Assembly: GCF_003633715.1 (NCBI RefSeq)
Contig: NZ_RBIE01000004.1
Location: 16,641-80,640, forward strand
DNA length: 64,000 bases
Direction: 5' to 3'
From: Thermovibrio guaymasensis
Lineage (GTDB): Bacteria; Aquificota; Aquificia; Desulfurobacteriales; Desulfurobacteriaceae
In this document: positions 46,235-54,879 of the stretch, one piece after another
Layout: each line of letters starts with the position of its first letter
Numbering within the stretch: position 1 is the stretch's first letter
Notes under the pieces: model-generated
What the model saw: only the letters and a program-made list of their open reading frames with translations
Database searches by the model: none
What the model was told of the DNA's origin: nothing
Translations under genes and position numbers: made by a program

Positions 46235-46871
46235 TTTTGAGCTCCTTTATCCTCTCCATCATAATGTCTACTGCTCTCTGGTAGTTTTCCTTTTTATCAT
46301 CTAAATCTATGGTGAAGGGTTTGCCAAATGTAACGTTTACCTTAGGGATTCCGCTTATGAGTCTCTCTTTTCCTATTATGGCTTCACTTCCCTCTATCAG
46401 ACACGGGACTATGGGAGCTCCTGCCTTTATAGCTACCATTCCTGCTCCCCACTTCCCCCTGAGGAACTTTCCTTTTGGAGCTCTCTGTCCCTCTGGGAAT
46501 ATACAGACGAGTTCACCTTTGTTTAAGATTTCCAGTGCAGTTTTAAGGGCCGTTAAGTCCAGCTTTCCCCTCTTTACGGGGAAGGCGTTTCCCCAGTGCT
46601 TTATGAGGGAACCGAGAATAGGCGTGTCAAAGAGCTCCGACTTTGCCATGAAGAAAACGGGTCTTTTCTTTACTGCGTAGGCTACGAGGGGAGGATCTAG
46701 GTAACTTCTGTGGTTTGCTACAAGTAGGACTTTCCCCTCCTTTGGAATATTTTCCCTTCCCCTTACTTTTAGCCTACAGATGGTTCCAATTAAGCGAGCA
46801 ACTGTATTTAACCAGACCCAGTAAGCTCTTTTTCTTTTAACCCACGGATATTTTGTAGTAAGGGCATTCAT
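46224..46871 (-). CDS. plsC: 1-acyl-sn-glycerol-3-phosphate acyltransferase
   Basis: A 215-aa acyltransferase making phosphatidic acid. The catalytic HX4D is in VANHRSYLDPPL, and FPEGQRAPKGKF is the substrate block. An N-terminal hydrophobic stretch anchors it to the membrane. It heads the plsC-ispH-S1-smpB run, all overlapping. Confidence 0.88.
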   Translation of the reverse strand: MNALTTKYPWVKRKRAYWVWLNTVARLIGTICRLKVRGRENIPKEGKVLLVANHRSYLDPPLVAYAVKKRPVFFMAKSELFDTPILGSLIKHWGNAFPVKRGKLDLTALKTALEILNKGELVCIFPEGQRAPKGKFLRGKWGAGMVAIKAGAPIVPCLIEGSEAIIGKERLISGIPKVNVTFGKPFTIDLDDKKENYQRAVDIMMERIKELKSGN

Positions 46872-46914
46872 GAACTAATTTTATCAAAAGATATTAACCT
46901 ATTGGGAGTTAGGT

Positions 46915-47799
46915 ATGAGTGAAATTTACCATCCTCCTGTTCTCCTTGATGAGAGTATCAGTATGTTAAAGGCTAGAGAGGGAGGAATTTTCGTTGATGC
47001 TACCTTAGGTGGCGGAGGCCATACGGAGGCGATTTTAAAGGCTAACCCTAAAAATAGGGTAATTGGTATAGATAGGGATGAAGAGGCCATAGAAAGGGCA
47101 ATTAAAAGGTTAGAGCCTTACGGCGATAGGGTTTCAATCTACCACGCAAACTTCTCTCAGATAGGGGAAGTTCTTGAAGCTGAAGGAATAGGTGAAGTTA
47201 ACGGAGTGCTTTTTGACCTTGGAGTTTCCCACTTCCACTTAAGGGGAGAGAGGGGCTTTACAGTTTGGAAGGAGCAGCCCCTTGATATGAGGATGGATAG
47301 GCGTCAGAAGTTGACTGCAAGGGATGTTGTAAATGAACTTTCTGAGAGGGAGCTTGCAGACGTAATATTTAAGTACGGTCAGGAGCGATTTGCGAGGAAG
47401 ATAGCAAGGGAGATAGTAAGGAGGAGGAAAGAAAAGCCAATAGAGACTACTACCGAACTTGCTCAGATAGTTGAAGAGGTTATTCCAAAGAAGTTATGGG
47501 CTGGAAGGAAGAAACACCCTGCAATAAAGACGTTTCAAGCTATAAGAATCTTTGTAAATAAGGAGTTTGAAGAGATAGAGAAGGGAATCCCTTCTGCTGC
47601 AGAGTTTATAAAGTCCGGTGGGAGGATTGTTGTCATAACCTTCCACTCTCTGGAGGATAGGCTGGTTAAGAATATCCTTAGGAGCCTTCAAGGTTTTAAG
47701 GTAGTGACTAAAAAGCCGATAGAGCCGAGCCCTGAGGAGGTTAGGGAAAATCCGGCATCAAGGAGCGCAAAGTTAAGGGCTGCTGAGAGGGAGGAGTAA
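46915..47799 (+). CDS. rsmH: 16S rRNA (cytosine-1402-N4)-methyltransferase RsmH
   Basis: A 294-aa methyltransferase. YHPPVLLDESI, DATLGGGGHTEAIL (SAM site), FDLGVSHFHL, DMRMDRRQKLTA and HPAIKTFQAIRIFVN are all family blocks. It usually opens the division and cell-wall cluster; here it stands alone, convergent with the proA side. Confidence 0.95.
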   Translation: MSEIYHPPVLLDESISMLKAREGGIFVDATLGGGGHTEAILKANPKNRVIGIDRDEEAIERAIKRLEPYGDRVSIYHANFSQIGEVLEAEGIGEVNGVLFDLGVSHFHLRGERGFTVWKEQPLDMRMDRRQKLTARDVVNELSERELADVIFKYGQERFARKIAREIVRRRKEKPIETTTELAQIVEEVIPKKLWAGRKKHPAIKTFQAIRIFVNKEFEEIEKGIPSAAEFIKSGGRIVVITFHSLEDRLVKNILRSLQGFKVVTKKPIEPSPEEVRENPASRSAKLRAAEREE

Positions 47800-47806
47800 C
47801 CCTCCC

Positions 47807-47929
47807 TCACTTTAGCCTTATCTTCAGCATCTTATAGCCCTTTATAAGGATGGCTATGACGGTCCAGGCTATCGTAACTATAAAGAAAAACCAGAAGAAA
47901 AAGTTTCCAACGACTGAGCTGTTTATCAC
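47807..47929 (-). CDS. 40-aa single-pass membrane peptide after proA
   Basis: A short frame with GTG start three bases after the proA stop and GGGAG five bases upstream. The peptide has a strong hydrophobic segment (VVGNFFFWFFFIVTIAWTVI) and a basic tail (KGYKMLKIRLK), a classic small membrane protein. No family is recognised. The coupled position and the ribosome binding site support it. It fills most of the gap between proA and convergent rsmH. Confidence 0.5.
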   Translation of the reverse strand: MINSSVVGNFFFWFFFIVTIAWTVIAILIKGYKMLKIRLK

Positions 47930-47931
47930 CT

Positions 47932-49185
47932 TTACTCCCTTATCTGACCGTTTCCGAGGATTATGTACTTTGGAATTGTTAAGTCTTCAAGCCCCATAGG
48001 ACCTCTAACGTGAACTTTATCAGTTGAGATCCCCATCTCCGCTCCAAGGCCAAAGACGTTCCCATCTGTAAACCTAGTTGACGCGTTGACGTAGACGGCT
48101 GCTGAGTCTACTCTGTTTAGGAACTTCATGGAGTTTGTGTAGTTTTCGGTAACTATTGCATCGCTGTGGTGAGAACCGTAAGTGTTTATGTGGTCTATAG
48201 CCTCATCCAGGGAATCAACGACTCTTACGGCAAGGATTAGGTCTAGGTATTCTGCGTACCAGTCCTCTTCAGTTGCCGGCTTTATGTACTCTGGATCGTA
48301 ACTCCTTGCCCTTTCATCCCCCCTAAGCTCAACCTTAGCCTTTTTGAAGAGCTCCACCATTTTAGGCATAAAGGCATCTGCAATCTTTGAGTGGACTAGC
48401 ATTGTCTCCATTGCGTTACAGACTCCCGGCCTTTGAACCTTTGCGTTGAAACAGATGTTCCACGCCTTTTCAAGGTCTGCAAACTCGTCAACGAAGACGT
48501 GGCAGACTCCCTTGTAGTGCTTTATTACGGGCATCCTTGCGTTCTCTGAAACGAACCTGATTAGACCTTCCCCGCCCCGTGGTATTACAACGTCAATGTA
48601 CTGGTCAAGCTTTAGGAGTTCTCTAACTGCTCTTCTGTCTGTTGTATCTATAAACTGGATTGCCTCAGGTGGGTAACCTTCCCTCTCTGCTGCCTCTTTT
48701 AATATTTCTACTAAAACCCTGTTTGAGTTTATAGCCTCACTTCCTCCCTTTAGGATAACTGCGTTGGAGCTCTTTATACACAGGGAACCTGCTTCAACTG
48801 TTACGTTTGGTCTTGACTCGTAAATGATAGAAACAACCCCAAGAGGAACCCTCATCTTCCCAATTCTTAACCCGTTGGGCCTCGTCCACATCTTTATAAC
48901 TTCGCCAACAGGGTCTGGAAGGTTTGCAACGTCCTTTAAAACATCAACCATTCCTTTTATTCTCTTCTCGTTAAGGAGGAGCCTGTCAAGCATAGCCTTT
49001 GATAGACCTTTTTCCTCTCCAGCGATTAGGTCCTTTCTATTTTCCTTTTCAATGATTTCCCTTTTTTCCTCTATTAGCTTGGCAGCAGTTAAAAGCGTTC
49101 TATTTTTTACTTCCGTTGATAGGTCTATGAGAGAGTAGCTTACCTCCTTTGCCCTTTTTGCAACTTCCTCTACGCTAAAACTCAT
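47932..49185 (-). CDS. proA: Gamma-glutamyl phosphate reductase
   Basis: A 417-aa aldehyde-dehydrogenase-fold enzyme of proline biosynthesis. IYESRPNVTVEAGSLCIKSS, NAVILKGGSEA, VIPRGGEGLI and PGVCNAMETML (catalytic Cys) match ProA. HVRGPMGLEDLTI near the end is typical. No proB gene is adjacent. Confidence 0.95.
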   Translation of the reverse strand: MSFSVEEVAKRAKEVSYSLIDLSTEVKNRTLLTAAKLIEEKREIIEKENRKDLIAGEEKGLSKAMLDRLLLNEKRIKGMVDVLKDVANLPDPVGEVIKMWTRPNGLRIGKMRVPLGVVSIIYESRPNVTVEAGSLCIKSSNAVILKGGSEAINSNRVLVEILKEAAEREGYPPEAIQFIDTTDRRAVRELLKLDQYIDVVIPRGGEGLIRFVSENARMPVIKHYKGVCHVFVDEFADLEKAWNICFNAKVQRPGVCNAMETMLVHSKIADAFMPKMVELFKKAKVELRGDERARSYDPEYIKPATEEDWYAEYLDLILAVRVVDSLDEAIDHINTYGSHHSDAIVTENYTNSMKFLNRVDSAAVYVNASTRFTDGNVFGLGAEMGISTDKVHVRGPMGLEDLTIPKYIILGNGQIRE

Positions 49186-49242
49186 GAAAAACCTCCAATT
49201 TGGTTTTAAATTGTAGATTACGAACGCTAAAGGGGGGCGGTT

Positions 49243-49983
49243 ATGAGGAAAATTTTAGCATTACTTACTATAACTAGCTTTTTAACTGTTGGTTGTGCGA
49301 CGACTCAGAGCTCTCAGAAAACAGGGCCCAGTAAAACTGCAACCGGAGCAGCAATTGGAGCGGTAGCTGGAGGAATATTGGGGGCAGTGACTGGTCCAAA
49401 GCATGCAAATAAGGGAAAGAGAGTCCTTCTTGGTGCAGCTGCAGGAGCTCTAATCGGAGGGGCTATCGGTTACATCCTTGACCAGCAGGCCAAGTCTCTC
49501 GGTAAGGACCTTGGAGTTCAGCCAATTGATAATACAAACCCTGAAGTAAAACCAACCGAACCTCCAATTACAGAAGCTAAACCTGTTGCTGTAGTTAAGG
49601 AGCCCGAAAAGGTAAGAGTTGTGATGAAGGATACAGTCCTGTTTGACTTTAACAGCTACCAGCTTAAGCCTGAAGCGAAGGAGATGTTGAGGAGGGTTGC
49701 AAGGACTCTTAACGAAAATCCGGATACTGTTGTAGTCGTTGTAGGTTATACCGACAGTACCGGTTCTTTTAACTACAACGTTAAGCTCTCAGAGAAGAGG
49801 GCAGAGGCTGTAAGGAACGAACTTATTTTAAACGGAGTAGACCCATCTAGAGTTGTAACTTTTGGGTGTGGTCCGAAACACCCGATAGCTCCAAACGATA
49901 CTCCTGAAGGTCGTTTCCTCAACAGGAGGGTTGAGATACTCATATATCCAAAGGGCCAGACAATACCTAATCCCTGCGATTAA
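49243..49983 (+). CDS. OmpA-family lipoprotein with a glycine-zipper domain
   Basis: A 246-aa protein. The lipobox LTVGC is at residues 14-18. A Gly/Ala-rich glycine zipper (ATGAAIGAVAGGILGAV, then AAGALIGGAIGY) spans about 33-82. A C-terminal OmpA domain binds peptidoglycan, with VVVGYTDSTGSFNYNVKLS and LSEKRAEAVRNELI. It probably tethers the outer membrane to the wall, like Pal but with an extra zipper. Confidence 0.85.
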   Translation: MRKILALLTITSFLTVGCATTQSSQKTGPSKTATGAAIGAVAGGILGAVTGPKHANKGKRVLLGAAAGALIGGAIGYILDQQAKSLGKDLGVQPIDNTNPEVKPTEPPITEAKPVAVVKEPEKVRVVMKDTVLFDFNSYQLKPEAKEMLRRVARTLNENPDTVVVVVGYTDSTGSFNYNVKLSEKRAEAVRNELILNGVDPSRVVTFGCGPKHPIAPNDTPEGRFLNRRVEILIYPKGQTIPNPCD

Positions 49984-50020
49984 AAACTATATTAAAGTAA
50001 AACTTTTTAAGTGGAGTTAG

Positions 50021-51343
50021 ATGGGAAAGTACTTCATTAAGACCTTTGGATGTCAAATGAACGTTAACGACTCAGAGAAGATGGCTGGCCTCCTTGAGGG
50101 AATGGGCTACGAAAGGGCCGAAAACCCTGAGGAGGCCGATATTATTATCGTTAATACTTGCTCCGTTAGGGCAAAGCCCGACAATAAGGCTTACTCATTT
50201 ATAGGAAACCTTAAGAGGTTGAAGAAGAAAAAACCTGAGACTATAGTTGCAGTTGCAGGTTGTATTCCACAGAAGGAGAAGGAACACATCTTAAGGTTTC
50301 CCCACGTTGACTTGGTCTTTGGAACCTTCAACTTTGTGAAGCTTCCACAGTTCCTTGAGAAGGTTAAGAAGGAAGGGAAGGTAGTAGAAGTTCTAAACTC
50401 TAAAATTCCTGAGGAAGATAGAGTTCCCCTAATAGACTCTTCCCTTGAAAATCCCTTTGTGGCCTACGTTACCGTTCAAAGGGGGTGTAACAGGTTCTGT
50501 ACTTACTGCATCGTTCCATTTACGAGGGGAAGGGAGAGGAGCGTAAAGCCGGAGCTCGTTTTGGAGGAGGTAAGAAGGCTTGCAGAGAGGGGAGTCAAAG
50601 AAGTTCACCTCCTAGGTCAGAACGTTGACTTTTACAGGTATGGAAGTACCGACCTGGCAGACCTTTTATACATGGTCTCTGAAGTTCCTGGGATTGAGAG
50701 GGTGAGGTTTACAACTTCCCATCCTGCAGGCTTTAGCCGTGAGATAGCTGAGGCTATTAGGGACATTCCAAAGGTGTGTCCTTACGTTCACCTTCCTCCC
50801 CAGAGCGGTTCAAACGAAGTTCTTAAGAGGATGAACAGGGGTTATACAAGAGAAGAGTATATTGAAAAAGTAAAGATGCTGAAGGAGATCGTTCCTGAAG
50901 TTGCCCTCTCTGGTGACTTCATCGTCGGTTTCCCCGGGGAAACTGAGAAGGACTTTGAGGATACCATCTCCCTAGTTGAGGAGTGCGTTTTTGACCAGGG
51001 GTTTGTCTTTGAGTATTCTCCCCGTCCCTTTACTAAGGCTGCTACTTTCCTAGACGATGTCCCTAAGGAAGTAAAGAACAGGAGGTTAAGGGAACTCCAG
51101 GACTTAATTAAGAAACAGGCCTTGGAGAGGAACAGGGAGAGGCTTGGGAAAGTTGAAGAGGTCTTGATTGAAGGTTACAGTCCGAAGGGAACGGAGCTCT
51201 ACGGAAGGACTCCAGATAATAAGCCCGTTGCAGTAACGGGTGGAGAGGACTTAATTGGAAAAACTGTAAAGGTTGAGATAACTGAAGTCTCTCCCTTCTT
51301 CCTGAAGGGAAAACCGGTAGAAAAGGAGCAGAGCCATGGTTGA
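50021..51343 (+). CDS. miaB: tRNA-2-methylthio-N6-dimethylallyladenosine synthase MiaB
   Basis: A 440-aa radical SAM methylthiotransferase acting on A37 of tRNAs. The UPF0004 domain has FGCQMNVNDSEKM, NTCSVRAKPDNK and AGCIPQKEK. The radical SAM cluster is GCNRFCTYCIVPFTRGRE, and a TRAM domain ends it. The combination is MiaB rather than MtaB or RimO. It overlaps the next gene by 8 nt. Confidence 0.93.
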   Translation: MGKYFIKTFGCQMNVNDSEKMAGLLEGMGYERAENPEEADIIIVNTCSVRAKPDNKAYSFIGNLKRLKKKKPETIVAVAGCIPQKEKEHILRFPHVDLVFGTFNFVKLPQFLEKVKKEGKVVEVLNSKIPEEDRVPLIDSSLENPFVAYVTVQRGCNRFCTYCIVPFTRGRERSVKPELVLEEVRRLAERGVKEVHLLGQNVDFYRYGSTDLADLLYMVSEVPGIERVRFTTSHPAGFSREIAEAIRDIPKVCPYVHLPPQSGSNEVLKRMNRGYTREEYIEKVKMLKEIVPEVALSGDFIVGFPGETEKDFEDTISLVEECVFDQGFVFEYSPRPFTKAATFLDDVPKEVKNRRLRELQDLIKKQALERNRERLGKVEEVLIEGYSPKGTELYGRTPDNKPVAVTGGEDLIGKTVKVEITEVSPFFLKGKPVEKEQSHG

Positions 51344-51821
51344 GGTTTCTGTAATTGGAATTACCCAAGATAGGTTCAGCGGTTTACCGATAATTATCCT
51401 GGGGAACGAGAAGGAGAGGTTTGCCGTTCCGATATGGATTGGAAACTGGGAGGCAGAGCTCCTTGAAACGGAGCTCCTTGGAGCAGTTCCACCGAGACCT
51501 TTCCCTTACGACCTGATAAGGGAGCTCCTTTCCGTTTTCGGCGGAGAGGTTGAGAGGGTTGTGATAAACGACTTTGATAAGGGAATCTACTTTGCAGTGA
51601 TTGAGGTAAAGAGGCCAGATGGAGAGGTCATAAGGATAGATTCAAGGCCGAGTGATGCAATTAACTTAGCTGTAAGGGTGAACGCTCCCATTTTCGTTGA
51701 TAGGTCGGTAATTGAGAAGGCTTCCGTTATTCCACTTGATCCCTGTGAAGGTAACGAGTGTCAGGAGCAGTGGGAGAGGTTAATAAGAGAGCTCTTTGAA
51801 GGTGATGAGCAAAGTTCTTAA
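51336..51821 (+). CDS. Bifunctional nuclease (BFN/DUF151) family protein
   Basis: A 161-aa protein. LPIIILGNEKERFAVPIWIGNWEA, RPFPYDLIRELL, and RPSDAINLAVRVNAPIFV are the family's conserved blocks. A few members have reported DNase and RNase activity, but the in vivo role is unclear. It is coupled to miaB by an 8-nt overlap. Confidence 0.85.
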   Translation: MVEVSVIGITQDRFSGLPIIILGNEKERFAVPIWIGNWEAELLETELLGAVPPRPFPYDLIRELLSVFGGEVERVVINDFDKGIYFAVIEVKRPDGEVIRIDSRPSDAINLAVRVNAPIFVDRSVIEKASVIPLDPCEGNECQEQWERLIRELFEGDEQSS

Positions 51822-52665
51822 GACGGCTGACGGCTCATCTACTCTCTTTTCACCTTACTTTAAGGAGCCCTACCACTCTGTAACTGCCGGAGCCTTTACA
51901 GAGGCTTTAGAGAAGTTCTGTAAACCAGCCAAGGTAAGGGAGAAGGCAAGGAGGGGGAAGGTTAGCCTCTTTGATTCCTGCTTTGGTCTCGGTTATAACA
52001 CTTTTACCTTTGTTAGTGAGGTAACTTCTGAAAACCCAAGTGCAGAAGTTGAAGTAGTCGGCTACGAGTTTGACATTAAGGTTATAGAGAGTTCCCTCTC
52101 CCTCAACTGGGGAAAGCTGGAGAGGTGGAAGGAAGTTTTGAGGGAGCTCTTAAGGAATAAAGCCTGCCAGTTTGGCTTTTTAACCCTCAACTACTTTAGG
52201 CCGAAGCTAAGAATAAAGGTATTCATAGGGGAGGGGAGGGAAGTCTTAAAGAGAATTTCTCCAGTTTACGAAGGTTTTGCAGACGCAGTTTTTCACGATC
52301 CCTTCTCCCCTAAGGTTAACCCGGAGCTCTGGACTTACGACTTCTTTCTCCTCCTCCGAAGAGTAATTAAGGACGAGGGAATCTTAGCTACCTACTCTGC
52401 TTCAACTCCTGTAAGGAAAGCCCTTCACATGGCAGGGTTTGGGGTGGTAGAGGGAGTTGCAGTTGGAAGGAAGTCTAAGTCAACGGTTGCATCTCCCTCT
52501 TTTAAAACGGAAGAGAGGCTTTTGAGGAAGTTTGAGCTTCCCGAATCTGTTCCCTACAGAGACCCTACCCTTAATCAACCCCACTGGTTGATTAAAGCCA
52601 GACGACAAGGGTGCATAAGACTTTTAAAAACTCCTTACAGGCCGATACCCGTTTACCACCTGTGA
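51805..52665 (+). CDS. MnmC-like methyltransferase-domain protein
   Basis: A 286-aa protein. TADGSSTLFSPYFKEPYHSV and GAFTEALEKF match the N-terminal block of the MnmC methyltransferase (MnmC2/DUF752) domain. FDSCFGLGYNTF is the SAM loop, and FHDPFSPKVNPELWT carries the catalytic Asp. It would methylate the wobble uridine 5-aminomethyl group. The oxidase half of E. coli MnmC is absent. The ATG at 51805 is preferred, though TTG at 51796 or GTG at 51802 are possible. Confidence 0.82.
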   Translation: MSKVLKTADGSSTLFSPYFKEPYHSVTAGAFTEALEKFCKPAKVREKARRGKVSLFDSCFGLGYNTFTFVSEVTSENPSAEVEVVGYEFDIKVIESSLSLNWGKLERWKEVLRELLRNKACQFGFLTLNYFRPKLRIKVFIGEGREVLKRISPVYEGFADAVFHDPFSPKVNPELWTYDFFLLLRRVIKDEGILATYSASTPVRKALHMAGFGVVEGVAVGRKSKSTVASPSFKTEERLLRKFELPESVPYRDPTLNQPHWLIKARRQGCIRLLKTPYRPIPVYHL

Positions 52666-52719
52666 AATTGAAAAATAAGCCTTAAATTAAAAGAAGAAGC
52701 CCAAAAAGAGGAGGAGAGA

Positions 52720-53229
52720 ATGGGAAGGAACAACTACGTCCCAGCAGGAAGGAAAGAGTACACTTGGGAGAGTGACAACCCTTACTATGAGAAGAAAAAG
52801 TACCCTGAGCCGACCGTCTGTGAGGAGTGTGGAGCCGTCTTTAAGGATGGAAGGTGGCAGTGGCCAGAGCAGCTCCCTGAGCCGGTGCCTGCAGATGCCA
52901 ATAAGGCTCTCTGTCCTGCCTGTAGGAGGAAGAGGGACAGGTACCCTGGAGGCTTTGTCTACCTAAGCGGAAAGTTCTTCCAGGATCACAGGGAAGAGAT
53001 ATTAAACAGGATAAAGAACGTTGTTGATGAGGTTATGGGTTTAAGGCCTCTTCAGAGGATTCTATGGATAGAGGAGAAAGAGGACGGAGTAACAGAGATA
53101 GCTACAACCAGTGAGCACCTTGCCCGCCACATTGGAGAGGCTGTTCAAAAGGCCTTTAAGGGTAACTTTGAGGTCAAGTACAACGAAGGGGAGAAATTGG
53201 CACGGGTATTCTGGAGTAGAGAGGTTTAA
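52720..53229 (+). CDS. Nmd3-like zinc-ribbon protein (BCAM0308 family)
   Basis: A 169-aa protein. VCEECGAVF and ALCPACRRKRDRYPGG supply a four-Cys zinc ribbon; the second half (LQRILWIEEKEDGVTEIATT, SEHLARHIGEAVQKAF) resembles the Nmd3-related family of bacteria. Its function is not established; ribosome or RNA contact is suspected. It follows the MnmC-like gene and is closed by a strong terminator. Confidence 0.7.
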   Translation: MGRNNYVPAGRKEYTWESDNPYYEKKKYPEPTVCEECGAVFKDGRWQWPEQLPEPVPADANKALCPACRRKRDRYPGGFVYLSGKFFQDHREEILNRIKNVVDEVMGLRPLQRILWIEEKEDGVTEIATTSEHLARHIGEAVQKAFKGNFEVKYNEGEKLARVFWSREV

Positions 53230-53235
53230 ATAAAA

Positions 53236-53260
53236 AGCCCCGGCTTGCCGGGGCTTTCGT
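53236..53260. terminator. Bidirectional terminator
   Basis: A 9-bp perfect stem, AGCCCCGGC / GCCGGGGCT, with a 2-base loop. T-rich sequence follows on both strands (TTTCGTTT forward, TTTTTATTT reverse). It serves the Nmd3-like gene and convergent atpE. Confidence 0.9.
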
Positions 53261-53602
53261 TTAGACGAGTGGGTTAGCGTAAAGGAGAATGAGGGCAATG
53301 ACAAGACCGTAGATAGCAAGTGCTTCAATGATAGCTAAACCGATAAACATTGTAGTTGTTAGTTTACCAGCCATCTGTGGGTTCCTTGCCATTCCTTCAC
53401 AGGCACCCCTTACTGCCTGACCCTGTCCAGCACCAGCACCACCAGCAGCAGGGCCGATAGCAAGGCCTGCACCGATTGCTGAAAGACCAAGGATTAGAGC
53501 TTTTCCAGACTCAGCTCCTCCCTCTCCTGCCATTGCTGGAAGAGCTCCAACGGCAAGGAGGAAGAGTGTAAAGAGGATGTTCTTGAGATAACTCTTTTTC
53601 AT
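53261..53602 (-). CDS. atpE: ATP synthase Fo subunit c, with an N-terminal signal-like extension
   Basis: A 113-residue-class subunit c. The first 26 residues look like a signal peptide ending in GALPAMAGE. The hairpin follows: AIGAGLAIGPAAGGAGAGQG, the polar loop RNPQ, and the ion-binding Glu in LAIIEALAIYGLV. The start is placed at MKKSYL, preceded by GGGAGG. The ion-site Glu without nearby Gln/Ser sodium ligands suggests protons. It is the last gene of the atpZ-I-B-E run. Confidence 0.92.
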   Translation of the reverse strand: MKKSYLKNILFTLFLLAVGALPAMAGEGGAESGKALILGLSAIGAGLAIGPAAGGAGAGQGQAVRGACEGMARNPQMAGKLTTTMFIGLAIIEALAIYGLVIALILLYANPLV

Positions 53603-53630
53603 CAGTACCTCCCGTCCTGAATTCTTTCTA

Positions 53631-54314
53631 TTAGTATCCAACGTGTTCTTCCTCGTGTTCTTCAATAGCTGTGGCTATGTAGACCACTGTTAGTATGCAG
53701 AAAATAAATGTTTGTAGGAAACTGTTTGCAAAGACTATGAACTCTCCAGCTACAGGAACTAGGAAAGGAACGAGCATTAGGGCAACTAGGACTACCATTT
53801 CATCACCGAACATGTTTCCAAAGAGACGGAAAGAGAGGGAGAGAATCCTTGAAATGTGGGAGACGACCTCAATTGGGAACATTATAGGAGCCATCCACGG
53901 AACCGGACCTGCAAAGTGCTTTATGTAGTTAATGAGACCGTGTTTCTTTATTCCCTCATAGTTGTAAACGAGGAAGGATATTATAGCCAGGGCTAAAGTT
54001 GTGTTAAGGTTGGCAGTTGGCTGGGTAAAGCCAGGTATGAGTCCCATTAAGTTTCCGCAGAGGATGAAAACTGCAAGGCCTGAGATTAAGGGGAAGAACT
54101 TCCTACCGTAACTTCCCATAGCGTCTTCAAGTGTGTAAACGATGAATGACGTTAAGGCTTCAAATACGTACTGAACCCTATCTGGAAACTTCTTCAAGTT
54201 CTTACCGAGGATGTAGGCAAATACGAGAACGACTGCCATCATTAACCAGGTCATAGTTACGTGGTCGGGTATTCCTACTATCTTGATTATGCTTCCGTGT
54301 TCCATTTCTCCCAC
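53631..54314 (-). CDS. atpB: ATP synthase Fo subunit a
   Basis: A 227-aa membrane protein. FPLISGLAVFILCGNLMGLIPG and FGNMFGDEMVV are the family blocks, and the essential Arg lies in RILSLSFRLFGNM. It pairs with the c-ring to pass protons. It overlaps the subunit-I-like gene by 28 nt. Confidence 0.93.
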   Translation of the reverse strand: MGEMEHGSIIKIVGIPDHVTMTWLMMAVVLVFAYILGKNLKKFPDRVQYVFEALTSFIVYTLEDAMGSYGRKFFPLISGLAVFILCGNLMGLIPGFTQPTANLNTTLALAIISFLVYNYEGIKKHGLINYIKHFAGPVPWMAPIMFPIEVVSHISRILSLSFRLFGNMFGDEMVVLVALMLVPFLVPVAGEFIVFANSFLQTFIFCILTVVYIATAIEEHEEEHVGY

Positions 54315-54673
54315 TCCTTCCGGCTTAGTATAACTGCTAAAAAGAGGCCGAAGTTGGCCGTCGCAACCGCCGAAATTATAGCAAAGAAGTCAACTTGAGT
54401 AAACAAAGAGATGCCAAAGAGTATAAGGGCTACGGCTAAGAAGCGCCAGAGGAATCCGGAACGAGGAAAGTGCCCCAGAGAGACTAACTGGGGAACTTTC
54501 TTTGAGAACCTTGCAAGGAGGAAGAGGTCAAAGGCCATGACCGAATAGCCGACTAGGAAGGAGGAAGTAAAGTTTGAAATTCCCTTTGTAAATAGCAGGG
54601 TAAGGGTTGAGATTAAAAAGAGGGATACTTCTGTGACCAGTAATGTCTTAAGGAAAGAGTTAAACTCCTTCAT
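54287..54673 (-). CDS. ATP synthase subunit I-like membrane protein
   Basis: A 128-aa protein with four hydrophobic segments and little sequence conservation. The position between AtpZ and AtpB is the usual place of AtpI-type c-ring assembly proteins. It shares a 4-nt junction with atpZ and overlaps atpB by 28 nt. The assignment rests on context and topology. Confidence 0.7.
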   Translation of the reverse strand: MKEFNSFLKTLLVTEVSLFLISTLTLLFTKGISNFTSSFLVGYSVMAFDLFLLARFSKKVPQLVSLGHFPRSGFLWRFLAVALILFGISLFTQVDFFAIISAVATANFGLFLAVILSRKEWEKWNTEA

Positions 54674-54879
54674 TTTGAAATCTTCTTTAGCTCCCTATAG
54701 ACGTTCTTAAAGCCTGCGGCCAAACCTATGAAGAACCAGAAAATTGTCAACCAGGGAAAGGTTTTAAATTGTTTATCAAGCCAGTAACCTATTGCAAATC
54801 CTATAAAGATGGCCAGGGCAAACTGAACCCCGACCATCATGTAGGAAGTTCTCTCTATGTAGTCTTTTAGCTTTCCCAC
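54670..54879 (-). CDS. atpZ: AtpZ/AtpI-family small membrane protein
   Basis: A 69-aa two-helix protein. FAIGYWLDKQFKTFPWLTI and FIGLAAGFKNVYRELKK are the hallmark of the AtpZ family, encoded first in many Fo clusters. AtpZ with AtpI acts in c-ring assembly or Mg2+/Ca2+ uptake. Its start shares a base with the hemL stop. Confidence 0.8.
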   Translation of the reverse strand: MGKLKDYIERTSYMMVGVQFALAIFIGFAIGYWLDKQFKTFPWLTIFWFFIGLAAGFKNVYRELKKISK

